Source: Duodenibacillus intestinigallinarum (lineage in GTDB: Bacteria; Pseudomonadota; Gammaproteobacteria; Burkholderiales; Burkholderiaceae_F). Taken from it: 64,000 bases of DNA. Made by a program: the position numbers and the translations under genes. The stretch is from the NCBI GenBank assembly GCA_019117105.1, contig DXAH01000013.1:15785-79784 (forward strand). The letters run 5' to 3'. Positions within the stretch are counted from its first letter, which is position 1. Each line of letters begins with the position of its first letter. The notes beneath the pieces are model-generated. The model ran no database searches and was not told the origin of the DNA. It saw only the letters and a list, made by a program, of their open reading frames with translations. Positions 44,801 through 52,178 of the stretch are shown piece by piece.

Positions 44801-44964
44801 CAGTAGCAGCAGATGTTCGTGACTTCCTTGACGCTTTCAAGCTTGTAAGGCTTTTTCAGACAGTCGGCTTCGGCTCGTGCTGAGCCGGAAGCAAAGGCGA
44901 CAGCGCTGCCGCTTCCAGCAGCCAGAAGAGATCGCTTGAAAAAACTTCTGCGGGATAGTTCCAT
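41851..44964 (-). CDS. fdnG: Formate dehydrogenase catalytic subunit (alpha), cysteine form
   Basis: A 1037-residue molybdopterin-guanine-dinucleotide enzyme oxidising formate in the periplasm. The Tat signal is SRRSFFKRSLLAAG. The 4Fe-4S motif is Cys52-x2-Cys55-x3-Cys59-x27-Cys87. The Mo ligand is Cys200 (TGT, 44365-44367) in NQTRVCHSSTVAGLAPSFGR, at the position of Sec196 in E. coli FdnG. The next His is the catalytic base. With fdnH, fdnI, fdhE and fdhD this is a complete respiratory formate dehydrogenase locus; a ModE-like inverted repeat lies upstream. Confidence 0.96.
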   Translation of the reverse strand: MELSRRSFFKRSLLAAGSGSAVAFASGSARAEADCLKKPYKLESVKEVTNICCYCSGGCGTICSSRNGELINLEGDPDHPVNLGGLCPKGAAMWGLRNIVNPDRTVSAHPDRVIYPMVRRPGSTKWERISWDQAAKEIARHVKKTRDASFVETEDGVTVNRCDGIASLGAAQLNNEEGWLVQKFARSLGIVAIDNQTRVCHSSTVAGLAPSFGRGSMTSHWCDFANSDVILTIGSNNVENHPLSSRWVERAQDRGATWIVVDPRYSRSAAQADIYGRLRPGTDIAFFGGMINYILQNEFYHKDYILSYTNAACLLRDDYKFDPDTGLFSGWDPVKQKYDNESWGYDSDKKQLWNTAEGTAFAWVNKPGTPKFKTPALKVLKRDETLQDPRCVLNVMKAHYARYTPEMVERITGMDHDVLLKIWQTYAATGRPDKAGSILYALGQTQHTYGSQNCRIMCVVQLLLGNVGIAGGGINALRGEPNVQGSTDVGASVHQAPGYLSWPTGKSHPTLADYLSVETYAAGYYSNKPKFWVSALKEWFGDNATVENDYCYDLLPKISPRYDYAHYSTIMTFNQMRDERIKGYFCWGMNPAHSTPNAKHARNSMAKLDWLVVTDWFFTETADFWRAPDMKPEEVKTECYFLPAALIYEKTGSINNSGRWIQWREKSVEPPGEAKPDFDQLLLLWREIRALYEKEGGACPDQILKTNMDYTIDGKPDIRALCWAMNGYDVKTRKLIPSYGSLQADGSTACGIWIFSGYYNNEATKMDPMKQPMTRRSKDDPTGLGLFPQWSFAWPANRRILYNRASADENGKPWNPDRVLVEWKDGKWLQNDVGDFVTAAPPDRNAFFMTWEQQARLFAYPMGDGPLPEHFEPHETPVKNLLNGAGGNPCALFTKDPSVKRGNAKDYPYVVTTYSVVEHWQSGTQTRNIPWLNELIPCNFIEISEELAKEKGIQNGQMVRVWNNRGDVKVAAMVTKRMKPMMIDGKVTHVVGMPHHFSWATKFATGDNVNDLTPNVGDPNSWIPEYKAFLVNLEPVA

Positions 44965-45539
44965 TGGGTTCTCCTAGTCTCGGTCTGCTGTCTGCGAACT
45001 GCCCCGAATCGTTGCTCTCGTCAATGCGCAACGCTGGGCGCACGTGCTGAATCAGTCTCATGCAGCAGATGGCCGAAAATTTATGACCCGAGCTGATTGT
45101 CTTTCTGCAAATTGCACGGGTTGCCCGTGAGTTTCTCGAACTCCGCCCATAGCGTCAATTCTCCGAAAGGCGAGCCAACTGATGCATTTTTCGTTATTAC
45201 TTAAAGTAAATAACGATTGTTTTCTACCCTGCTCTACCTCTGTCGACTCCCGCGCTATGCCGCATTCATCAAGCTTCAGCGCCATTTCACCGAACAGTTC
45301 TTCTCGGAACTCGCCCACCGTTGGTAGTAGTTCTTTGCGGTACGTTTTCCCTCTCAACGGATAGGATCTCAACGTTGCGTAAGCCTGCAGAACTACTTCG
45401 AATGCGTTTGCAAAAACGGCCTATTTGACCGGCAGGCCAAGCTTGAATTCCTGCCGCGCGGTAAACTTCGCACCTGTTGTTTCTTTCGCGGCCGGACTTC
45501 CCCGTGTCCGCATTACTTTCAATAGGATTGAAAACTCTC
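44965..45539. other. 575-base intergenic region between fdnG and trpS
   Basis: It holds the presumed divergent promoters of the formate dehydrogenase operon and trpS. I see an inverted repeat at 45191-45216 (listed separately) and a small hairpin CACGGG-TTG-CCCGTG near 45115. Short open frames on both strands lack ribosome sites and recognisable domains. Confidence 0.6.
45191..45216. promoter_or_regulatory. ModE-like inverted repeat upstream of formate dehydrogenase operon
   Basis: The near-palindrome contains CGTTAT (45192-45197), 12 bases, then ATAACG (45210-45215). The E. coli ModE box, as I recall it, has the same CGTTAT...ATAACG arms. A closely similar site sits before mop. It lies 227 bases upstream of the fdnG start. 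Confidence 0.55.
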
Positions 45540-46865
45540 ATGCGAGTCTTAACCGGCATCAACACCACGGGCACGCTTCACCTCGGAAACTACTGCGGTG
45601 CCATACGCCCCTGCGTGCAGGCTTCCAAACGCGACGACGTGGAAAGCTTCTTTTTCATGGCCGACTTGCATGCGCTCATCAAATGTCACGATCCCGACCG
45701 CATTGAAAAGAGCCGCATGCAGATTGCGGCAAGCTGGCTTGCCTGCGGCCTCGACCCCGAACGCGTGACGTTCTACCGTCAAAGCGACATCCCCGAAATT
45801 CCGCTGCTCAATTGGATGTTGAACTGCGTGTGCTCCAAGGGGCTCATGAACCGTGCGCACGCCTACAAGGCTTTCCTGGAAGCCAATCAGGACGCGGGCG
45901 AAGACCCCGACGCCGGCGTGTCCATGGGTCTTTTCTGCTACCCGGTTCTGATGGCCGCCGACATTCTGATGTTCAACGCCGACCGCGTCCCAGTGGGACG
46001 CGATCAGATTCAACACCTGGAAATGGCCCGCGATATGGCCACGCGCTTTAACAACATGTACGGCCGAGGCAAGGAATTCTTCGTGCTGCCCTTCGAGCAG
46101 ATCGATGAAAACGTCGAAATTCTCCCGGGCCTCGACGGCCGCAAGATGAGTAAGAGCTACAACAACGTCATTCCGCTCTTTGATGGCGGCGAAAAGGCGC
46201 TGCGCGAAGCGATCGGCCGCATCGTCACCGACAGCAAGCTGCCCGGCGAACCCAAGGATCCGCAAAGCACGTCGCTCACGCGCATCTACGAAGCCTTTGC
46301 CACGCGCGAAGAGTACGACGCTTTCTGTCAGGAACTGCGCGACGGTCTGGGCTGGGGCGAAGCCAAGAAAAAGCTCATCGACAAGATCAACGGCGAAATC
46401 GGTCCGATGCGCGAAAAGTACGAATACTACGTTTCCCACCCGGCCGAACTCGAAGCCATTTTGCTGGCGGGCGCTGCCAAGGCTCGCAAGATTGCCTCGC
46501 CCTTTATCGAAGAGCTTCGCCACGCCGTGGGGCTTCGCAGCTTCACGATGTTGCGCAACGAAGAAGCCAAGGCCGAAGTGAAAACCACCGCCAAACCGCT
46601 CGGCGTGGTCAAACAATACCGCGAAACCGACGGTCTCTTTTACTTCAAGCTCACTGAAGGCGCCGAAACGCTTCTGACCTCCGTCGGCTTTGAGAGCGGT
46701 CGCGACGCCGGCATGGCCGTGGGCAAACTCAAGGCTCAGGGACTCGCCGACACCAACAACGTTGTGTTGTCTGCCGGCGTGACGATCGAACAGGTCAATG
46801 CCGTTCTGTCTGCCATGCGAGCGGCCGATGAGGAAAAGAAAAAGGCCAAGGCAGCCAAGAAGTAA
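45540..46865 (+). CDS. trpS: Tryptophanyl-tRNA synthetase
   Basis: A 441-residue class I synthetase. The HIGH-type signature is TGTLHLGNYCGA and the KMSKS motif is GRKMSKSYNN. I start at the ATG at 45540, giving MRVLTGINTTGTLHLGN. It is about 100 residues longer than E. coli TrpS: after residue 350 a separate module contains YFKLTEGAETLLTSVGFES and KLKAQG, followed by a Lys/Ala-rich end. The module resembles the small YegP/DUF1508 fold by pattern only. Confidence 0.96.
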   Translation: MRVLTGINTTGTLHLGNYCGAIRPCVQASKRDDVESFFFMADLHALIKCHDPDRIEKSRMQIAASWLACGLDPERVTFYRQSDIPEIPLLNWMLNCVCSKGLMNRAHAYKAFLEANQDAGEDPDAGVSMGLFCYPVLMAADILMFNADRVPVGRDQIQHLEMARDMATRFNNMYGRGKEFFVLPFEQIDENVEILPGLDGRKMSKSYNNVIPLFDGGEKALREAIGRIVTDSKLPGEPKDPQSTSLTRIYEAFATREEYDAFCQELRDGLGWGEAKKKLIDKINGEIGPMREKYEYYVSHPAELEAILLAGAAKARKIASPFIEELRHAVGLRSFTMLRNEEAKAEVKTTAKPLGVVKQYRETDGLFYFKLTEGAETLLTSVGFESGRDAGMAVGKLKAQGLADTNNVVLSAGVTIEQVNAVLSAMRAADEEKKKAKAAKK

Positions 46866-46876
46866 GACATTCAGGC

Positions 46877-46919
46877 AAAAAAGATCCTGCCCCTTGCTGC
46901 TGCAAGCCCCGGCAGGATC
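46877..46919 (-). terminator. Terminator after mop
   Basis: GATCCTGCC/GGCAGGATC arms with a 19-base loop, followed on the minus strand by TTTTTT, about 70 bases past the mop stop. Confidence 0.75.
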
Positions 46920-46955
46920 ACGACCCAGGGAAAAACTTGTTTCCCGCAGTCTGCA

Positions 46956-46980
46956 GGGCACTCCGTCGGAGTGCCCTTTT
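46956..46980 (+). terminator. Terminator after trpS
   Basis: A perfect stem GGGCACTCC-GTC-GGAGTGCCC followed by TTTT, in the convergent gap between trpS and mop. Confidence 0.85.
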
Positions 46981-46987
46981 ACTTACC

Positions 46988-47200
46988 TCATTCAGCAACG
47001 GCAACCATCACGGACGAAGCCTTGATCACGGCGTAAGCTTCGCCGCCGACTTTAAGGCCCAGGCTCTGAGCAGAAGCCGTGGTGATCGAGGAAACGATCT
47101 TTTCCTTGGCTTCGGTTTCAATCGTCACTTCGGTGGTCACAGGACCTTCCTTGATGGCGATGATGGTGCCCTTGAGGCAGTTGCGAGCGGAAATTTTCAT
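46988..47200 (-). CDS. mop: Molbindin (single Mop/TOBE-domain molybdate-binding protein)
   Basis: A 70-residue cytoplasmic protein beginning MKISARNCLKGTIIAIKEG, the hallmark of Mop domains, with TTASAQSLGLKVGGEAYAVI. Such proteins bind molybdate or tungstate as hexamers and buffer or sort the oxyanion. The ATG at 47200 has a strong AAGGAG site. Its promoter region carries the same inverted repeat as the formate dehydrogenase operon. No mod transporter is in the window. Confidence 0.94.
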   Translation of the reverse strand: MKISARNCLKGTIIAIKEGPVTTEVTIETEAKEKIVSSITTASAQSLGLKVGGEAYAVIKASSVMVAVAE

Positions 47201-47300
47201 GATGTAACTCCTTAAAAAAATCAAGTTGAAAATTTCCAGCGAAGTTATATCGCATGTTTCTTTTCTCCGTCCTGACCGTCAGGATTGCATCATGTAGAAG

Positions 47301-47323
47301 CGTTATACCTTAAATGAATAACG
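47301..47323. promoter_or_regulatory. ModE-like inverted repeat overlapping putative mop promoter
   Basis: CGTTAT (47301-47306) and ATAACG (47318-47323) are spaced by 11 bases with a CTTAAA core shared with the fdnG site. On the minus strand TTGCAT, 17 bases, TATAAC form a good sigma-70 promoter; the repeat occupies the spacer and -10. Confidence 0.6.
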
Positions 47324-47362
47324 AATGCAATACGCCGTCAGACGGAGCTTGTACCGCAAAGC

Positions 47363-49039
47363 TCAATCGCGTTTGACGATAGGCGCCGCATCCCTCAGTT
47401 TGAGCACGCAGTGGTACACCACCAAAAGCGCCAGCACAATAAGCGCTGCGGCCACGACGAACTGCAAGCCATGAATCATCCAAACAAACGTGCCGTCCAT
47501 CCAGGCACCGATGATGCGAATCACTGCCTGAACAAGTGCGGTCATCGTCACGGCAAACATGATGGTCATGGGAGCGTAGAGCATCCAGCCCTTGCGCCCG
47601 GTGGACTTCAGGAACACCGCCAAACCGGTGAGCACCAAAGCCGAGAGCAGCTGGTTGGCAGAACCGAAGAGCGGCCAAACACTCATATAACCGGCGATGC
47701 AAAGCGCGTAACCGGCCAAAAGTGTGAGGCACGTCGAAAATACCGTGTTCGTAAAGAGCTTCTGTACGGCCGTCTTTTCCTTGCCGGGTTCAGGCATGAA
47801 AAGTTCCTGCAGTGACATACGGCCGATGCGAGCCACAGCGTCCACTGAGGTGAGCGCCAAAGCCGAGACGCACATTGTGAGGATGCAGGCCGCGATCTGA
47901 TGCGGCACGCCGAAGATTTCGGTCAGAAAAGCCGCCACAGACCCCGAGAAAGTCTGAAAAGGCGTACCCGACGGCAAAACGCCGTTCGAAGCCGCAGCGC
48001 AGACCACGATAAGCGAAACGACACCCAGCACCACCTCTACACACATAGAGCCGTAGCCGACCAGACGCATGTCTTTTTCACTCGAAATCATCTTGGAGCT
48101 GGTACCGGAACTCACCAGCGAGTGAAAGCCCGAAACGGCGCCGCAGGCAATTGTCACGAAAAGAATCGGGAAAAGATCAAGCCCTTTGACGGTGAATCCG
48201 GCAAAAGCAGGCATGTTGAGCGTCGGATTCTGAATGCAGACGCCGATTACGGCCGCGATAATCATGCCGATCAGAAGAAACATCGACAGATAGTCACGCG
48301 GTTGCTTCAAAAGCCACATCGGCATGACGGAGGCGGCAAAGAGGTAGGCAAACACCACGTAGCGCCACGTCACGGCGTCGGCGTAGACCGGGAAATAGAT
48401 GCCCGCCGTCACCATGACGACCATGAGCACGATGCCCACGCCAAGCTGCACACCGGAGCTCGGCCTGCAGTACTTGAGATACAGCCCGAAGCCGACAGCC
48501 ACGAACATATAGAGCAACGAAATCGAGGCAGCAGCCGCATTGGGCATGATCTGCGAGCCGTCTTTGGCAAAACCGTTGAAGGTATTGGCCACCATGTCAC
48601 AGAAGGCAGCGATCACCAAAAGCGTGAAGAGCCAGCAGAAAAGCAAGAAGAGCTGACGGCCCGTGCGGCCCACGTAGGATTCAATGATCATGCCGACGGA
48701 CTTGCCGCCGTTTTTGACGGACGCGTAAAGCGCCGTGAAGTCCTGGACGGCCCCGAAGAAGATGCCGCCGACAATCATCCACAGCAGCGCAGGCGCCCAG
48801 CCGAACATTGCTGCAATGATGGGGCCGGTGACAGGGCCCGCCCCCGTAATTGATGTGAACTGATGCGCAAACACCGTCCAGCGGGAAGCCGGCGAAAAGT
48901 CTTTGCCGTCGTTTTTCTCAACGGCCGGCGTCGGGCGGTTCGGATCAATGCCCCACGTCTTTTCAAGCCAACGCGCGTAACCGAAATAACCCACAGCCAA
49001 CGCCACGATGGCAATCATCATGATTCCGAGTCCGGTCAT
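47363..49039 (-). CDS. CstA/BtsT-family carbon-starvation carrier (pyruvate or peptide uptake)
   Basis: A 558-residue polytopic inner-membrane protein with about 15 hydrophobic segments. Family blocks are FAHQFTSITGAGPVTGPIIAA and SGTSSKMI, and GFHSLVSSGTSSK. E. coli members CstA and BtsT import pyruvate, and CstA has also been linked to peptide use. The substrate here is open; the adjacent lar genes make a C3 acid attractive (inference). It is divergent from aroD. Confidence 0.9.
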   Translation of the reverse strand: MTGLGIMMIAIVALAVGYFGYARWLEKTWGIDPNRPTPAVEKNDGKDFSPASRWTVFAHQFTSITGAGPVTGPIIAAMFGWAPALLWMIVGGIFFGAVQDFTALYASVKNGGKSVGMIIESYVGRTGRQLFLLFCWLFTLLVIAAFCDMVANTFNGFAKDGSQIMPNAAAASISLLYMFVAVGFGLYLKYCRPSSGVQLGVGIVLMVVMVTAGIYFPVYADAVTWRYVVFAYLFAASVMPMWLLKQPRDYLSMFLLIGMIIAAVIGVCIQNPTLNMPAFAGFTVKGLDLFPILFVTIACGAVSGFHSLVSSGTSSKMISSEKDMRLVGYGSMCVEVVLGVVSLIVVCAAASNGVLPSGTPFQTFSGSVAAFLTEIFGVPHQIAACILTMCVSALALTSVDAVARIGRMSLQELFMPEPGKEKTAVQKLFTNTVFSTCLTLLAGYALCIAGYMSVWPLFGSANQLLSALVLTGLAVFLKSTGRKGWMLYAPMTIMFAVTMTALVQAVIRIIGAWMDGTFVWMIHGLQFVVAAALIVLALLVVYHCVLKLRDAAPIVKRD

Positions 49040-49173
49040 GATTTACTCCCTAAACTCTGTTGTTATTTTCTTTGACACCTTTTTTCTGAAAGTTCCGGTG
49101 CCAAGCGCTTATCTTACGCCGAACAAAGAATTACACTTTGTCGCATCGTTCATATTCTTCTGAGGTTTTTCCC

Positions 49174-49968
49174 ATGGCTTTTCGCTCTCCTTCCTTCGAG
49201 GCCGTTCAAGAGGCATCCGTCGGCAACGTCGTTTTGGGACGTGCTCCCGTCAAAATCATTTCGAGCGTTTGTGCCGCCACGGCTGAAGAAATGATCGAGC
49301 AGGCCCAAGCCATCGAAGCCTCCGGTGCGGACATCATCGAGTGGCGCGCCGACTACTTTGCTGACGACTCCTCGTGGAAGGAAGCTGTCGCCTCCATGAA
49401 AGCCGTCGTCACCAAACCCGTCATCTACACATTCCGCAGTCAATCCGAGGGCGGCGTGCGCACCGAGCCGATGTCGAGTACAACCTGGCGAAAGAAGGTG
49501 TTGGCTGCTATTGATTCAAAACTGTTTGATGCTGTTGACATCGAATTCGATCGCGGTCGCGCTGAGTTTTTGGTTGAAGCGGCGCGCAAGGCCGGCATTG
49601 CCTCGATCGTGAGCTGGCACAGTTTTGTGCCGGGGGAATACGATGAAGAACTGGGTTATTTCGGCAAGCTCGAACAGATGTCCTACACAGGAGCCGATGT
49701 GCTCAAGATCGTTGCCATGCCCGACAAAGGCATCGACATCGCCCGCTTTATCGAAGAAGTTTCTGTCATTCGCGCCGAGTTCAACGCCCCGCAGCCGCTT
49801 ATTGCCATGTGCATGGGTAAGACCGGGGCCGTCACGCGCGTGGGTGCCGCCGCCTTCGGCTCCTGCGCCACCTTCGCAAGCGTTGTGAAGTCGTCGGCTC
49901 CGGGCCAGCTTGATGTGGAAACCACCCGCAAGCTCCTTGATCTGTTTGCAGAAGACAACGCCGCGTAA
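49174..49968 (+). CDS. aroD: 3-dehydroquinate dehydratase, type I
   Basis: A 264-residue class I enzyme that dehydrates 3-dehydroquinate through a Schiff base. The catalytic His is in SWHSFVP and the imine Lys in DVLKIVAMP; the N-terminal EWRADYF and C-terminal MGKTGAVTRVGAAAFGSC are typical. The ATG at 49174 has a TGAGG site. Many betaproteobacteria use the unrelated type II enzyme; this copy sits apart from other aro genes, next to larA. Confidence 0.94.
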   Translation: MAFRSPSFEAVQEASVGNVVLGRAPVKIISSVCAATAEEMIEQAQAIEASGADIIEWRADYFADDSSWKEAVASMKAVVTKPVIYTFRSQSEGGVRTEPMSSTTWRKKVLAAIDSKLFDAVDIEFDRGRAEFLVEAARKAGIASIVSWHSFVPGEYDEELGYFGKLEQMSYTGADVLKIVAMPDKGIDIARFIEEVSVIRAEFNAPQPLIAMCMGKTGAVTRVGAAAFGSCATFASVVKSSAPGQLDVETTRKLLDLFAEDNAA

Positions 49969-50114
49969 GTTTGCTGCCAGCTTTTGATTTGTGCAAAGAG
50001 GCGCCCAAAAGTTACGGCGTCTCTTTGTCGTTCATTCCTATAATTTTCTGATTTGTTAGCGCATGCTTGGAAAGCAACGGCGCTGAAATTTATTTCGTTT
50101 TACTGATTCTGAAA

Positions 50115-51386
50115 ATGAAAACCTACGACTTTGCCTACGGCCGCGGCCGCAAAGAGTTTTCCATTGACGAAAGCCTTGTCATCAAGGAAGTACGCACCGA
50201 AGAATTCACGCCGATGAGCGACATCAAGCAAGGCGTGCTTGATGCTATCTACAACCCGATCGGATGTGAACCTATCGACAAGATCATCAAGCCGGGCGAT
50301 ACGGTGGCCTTCATCTGCAACGATCCGACGCGCGTGGCAAACAGCTACGACTTCATGCCGGTGCTCGTCAATGAATTCAACAAGCTCGGCGTCAAGGACG
50401 AAGACATGCACATCGTCTTCTCTCTGGGCACGCACCGCGACATGACGCATGAGGAAATGGTCGAAGCCGTAGGCGAAGAAGTCTCCTCGCGCCTGAAGAT
50501 GTACAACAGCACCGCCACCAAGGACGAAGACTTCGAATACTTCGGCACGACGAGCCGCGGCACTCCCGTGTGGATCAACAAGCATCTGTGCCACGTCGAT
50601 CACGTCATTCTGACGGGCACCATCGTGCACCACTACTTCTCGGGCTACGGCGGCGGCCGCAAGGCCATTTTGCCGGGTTGCGCCGCCATGGAAACGGTAC
50701 GCGTCAATCACAGCTTCATGCTCGACAAGAATGCCGGACTCGGCCGCACTGTCGGCAATCCTTGCTATGAAGACCAGATGGAAGGCGTCGCGCTCTTTGC
50801 CAAGGGTCGTTCGCTGTTCCTCTTTAACGCCATTCTCAATGCCAAGCACGAATTCCTGCGCATGTTCGCGGGCGACTACATCGCCGCTCACAAGGAAGCC
50901 TGCAAATTCGTCGATGAAGTCTACGGGTGCGTGATCCCGAAGCTCGCCGACCTCGTAATCGCCTCCTGCGGCGGCTTCCCGAAGGACATCAACGTCTATC
51001 AGATGCAAAAGACGATGGACAACGCCATGTGCGCCGTTCGCGAAGGCGGCGTAGTGGTTCTTTTGGCCGACTGCGAGGAAGGCTCGGGTTCCAAGGTGCT
51101 CGAAGAGACCTTCCGCCGTCTGAAGACTCCGGAAGCCATCAAGGCCGAACTCGAAGCCAACTTCCGCATCGGCGCCAACAAGGCTTTTGCCATCACGCGC
51201 CCGATCTCGCACGCCCGTTACATCCTCGTGACACGTCTCGATCGTCAGCTTGCCAAGGACATGCTCTTTACGGGCGCCGTCGACACCGTCGAGGAAGCGC
51301 TTGAAATCGCCAAGCAATATGTAGGTGACAAGCCTTCGATCATTCTGATGCCCGAAGGCAGCCTCACGGTGCCGCGCGTCGAGTAA
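50115..51386 (+). CDS. larA: Nickel-pincer-dependent lactate racemase family protein LarA
   Basis: A 423-residue LarA-family 2-hydroxyacid racemase. Residues corresponding to Lactobacillus plantarum LarA are conserved at nearly identical numbers: Arg73 in NDPTR, His107 in LGTHRDM, His173 in VHHYFSGYGG, Lys183 in GGRKAILPG (cofactor thioamide) and His199 in VNHSF (Ni ligand). The family includes lactate, malate and other 2-hydroxyacid racemases, so lactate is not certain. It starts at the ATG at 50115 and is followed by larB and a larC-like gene. Confidence 0.92.
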   Translation: MKTYDFAYGRGRKEFSIDESLVIKEVRTEEFTPMSDIKQGVLDAIYNPIGCEPIDKIIKPGDTVAFICNDPTRVANSYDFMPVLVNEFNKLGVKDEDMHIVFSLGTHRDMTHEEMVEAVGEEVSSRLKMYNSTATKDEDFEYFGTTSRGTPVWINKHLCHVDHVILTGTIVHHYFSGYGGGRKAILPGCAAMETVRVNHSFMLDKNAGLGRTVGNPCYEDQMEGVALFAKGRSLFLFNAILNAKHEFLRMFAGDYIAAHKEACKFVDEVYGCVIPKLADLVIASCGGFPKDINVYQMQKTMDNAMCAVREGGVVVLLADCEEGSGSKVLEETFRRLKTPEAIKAELEANFRIGANKAFAITRPISHARYILVTRLDRQLAKDMLFTGAVDTVEEALEIAKQYVGDKPSIILMPEGSLTVPRVE

Positions 51387-51423
51387 CACGGCCTCGCAGT
51401 TTATTGCCTGATCCTCTTTTTCG

Positions 51424-51458
51424 GCCCGTGCCGAGACTTCTCCAAAGTCCGCACGGGC
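51424..51458 (+). terminator. Hairpin between larA and larB
   Basis: GCCCGTGC (51424-51431) and GCACGGGC (51451-51458) with a 19-base loop and a weak following T-rich stretch; it may reduce read-through into larB-larC. Confidence 0.4.
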
Positions 51459-51495
51459 TATTCTTTCGGAAAAGAAATTTCTCCGCCTTTGTGCC

Positions 51496-52176
51496 ATGAC
51501 AGAAAAGAGTACGCCCTGCATTCGATTCGACACCGATCGACCTAAGCGCATCGGCCTGCCCGAGGCAGTCTTTTGCGAAGGCAAGCCCCGCCGCGCGCTG
51601 CACACGCTGTTGCAGCGGTTTGCCCAAGAAAAGAACACTCCGATTCTCTTTACGCGCCTATCGCAAGACGTTTTCTATTCTTTTGAAGAGGAAATCACCC
51701 GCGCCTACGACTATGACGCACTCAGCCGCACAGCGTGGAACGCTCGGATGCCGCAACGCCCCGAGGGCCGTGCTGCGATCGTTTCGGCGGGCACTGCCGA
51801 CGGCGCCGTCGCGCGCGAAGTCTCGCGCACCCTAACCTATCTGGGCTGGACGTGCGAACGATTCGAAGACTGCGGCGTAGCCGGCTTGTGGCGCATCCAA
51901 AGCGTAATCGACGAGATCAACAAGGCCGACGTAGTTGTGGTGGCTGCGGGGCTCGACGCGGCACTTGCCAGCGTCCTGGGCGGTTTGACGAGCCGTCCGC
52001 TCATTGCGGTTCCCACCTCCGTGGGGTACGGCGTTGCTGAGGGAGGTCACGCGGCCTTAAGCAGTATGCTCTCTTCCTGCGCTCCCGGCCTTGCCGTCAT
52101 GAACATCGACAACGGCTACGGCGCAGCCTGCGCAGCCGCTCGCATTCTTAACGCCATTTATCCTCCGAAAAACTGA
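51496..52176 (+). CDS. larB: Nickel-pincer cofactor biosynthesis protein LarB
   Basis: A 226-residue PurE-like carboxylase/hydrolase that converts nicotinic acid adenine dinucleotide into the dicarboxylated mononucleotide precursor of the LarA cofactor. The N-terminus has RIGLPEAVFCEGK; the PurE-like core has VSAGTADGAVAREVSRTL, VVVAAGLDAALASVLGGL, VPTSVGYG and the conserved C-terminal LAVMNIDNGYGAA. There is no clear Shine-Dalgarno site before the ATG. The stop is two bases from the next start. Confidence 0.92.
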   Translation: MTEKSTPCIRFDTDRPKRIGLPEAVFCEGKPRRALHTLLQRFAQEKNTPILFTRLSQDVFYSFEEEITRAYDYDALSRTAWNARMPQRPEGRAAIVSAGTADGAVAREVSRTLTYLGWTCERFEDCGVAGLWRIQSVIDEINKADVVVVAAGLDAALASVLGGLTSRPLIAVPTSVGYGVAEGGHAALSSMLSSCAPGLAVMNIDNGYGAACAAARILNAIYPPKN

Positions 52177-52178
52177 CA

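Noticed and set aside
45058..45372. A 104-codon minus-strand frame in the fdnG-trpS gap, possibly a small gene or transposase remnant
   Set aside because: No ribosome site, no recognised motif, and it runs across the inverted repeat that looks regulatory. Kept as intergenic; a homology search of the peptide would decide.
50100..51638. A 512-codon minus-strand open frame opposite larA
   Set aside because: It is the reverse frame of larA, which carries the full set of catalytic residues; the antisense frame has no ribosome site or domain.
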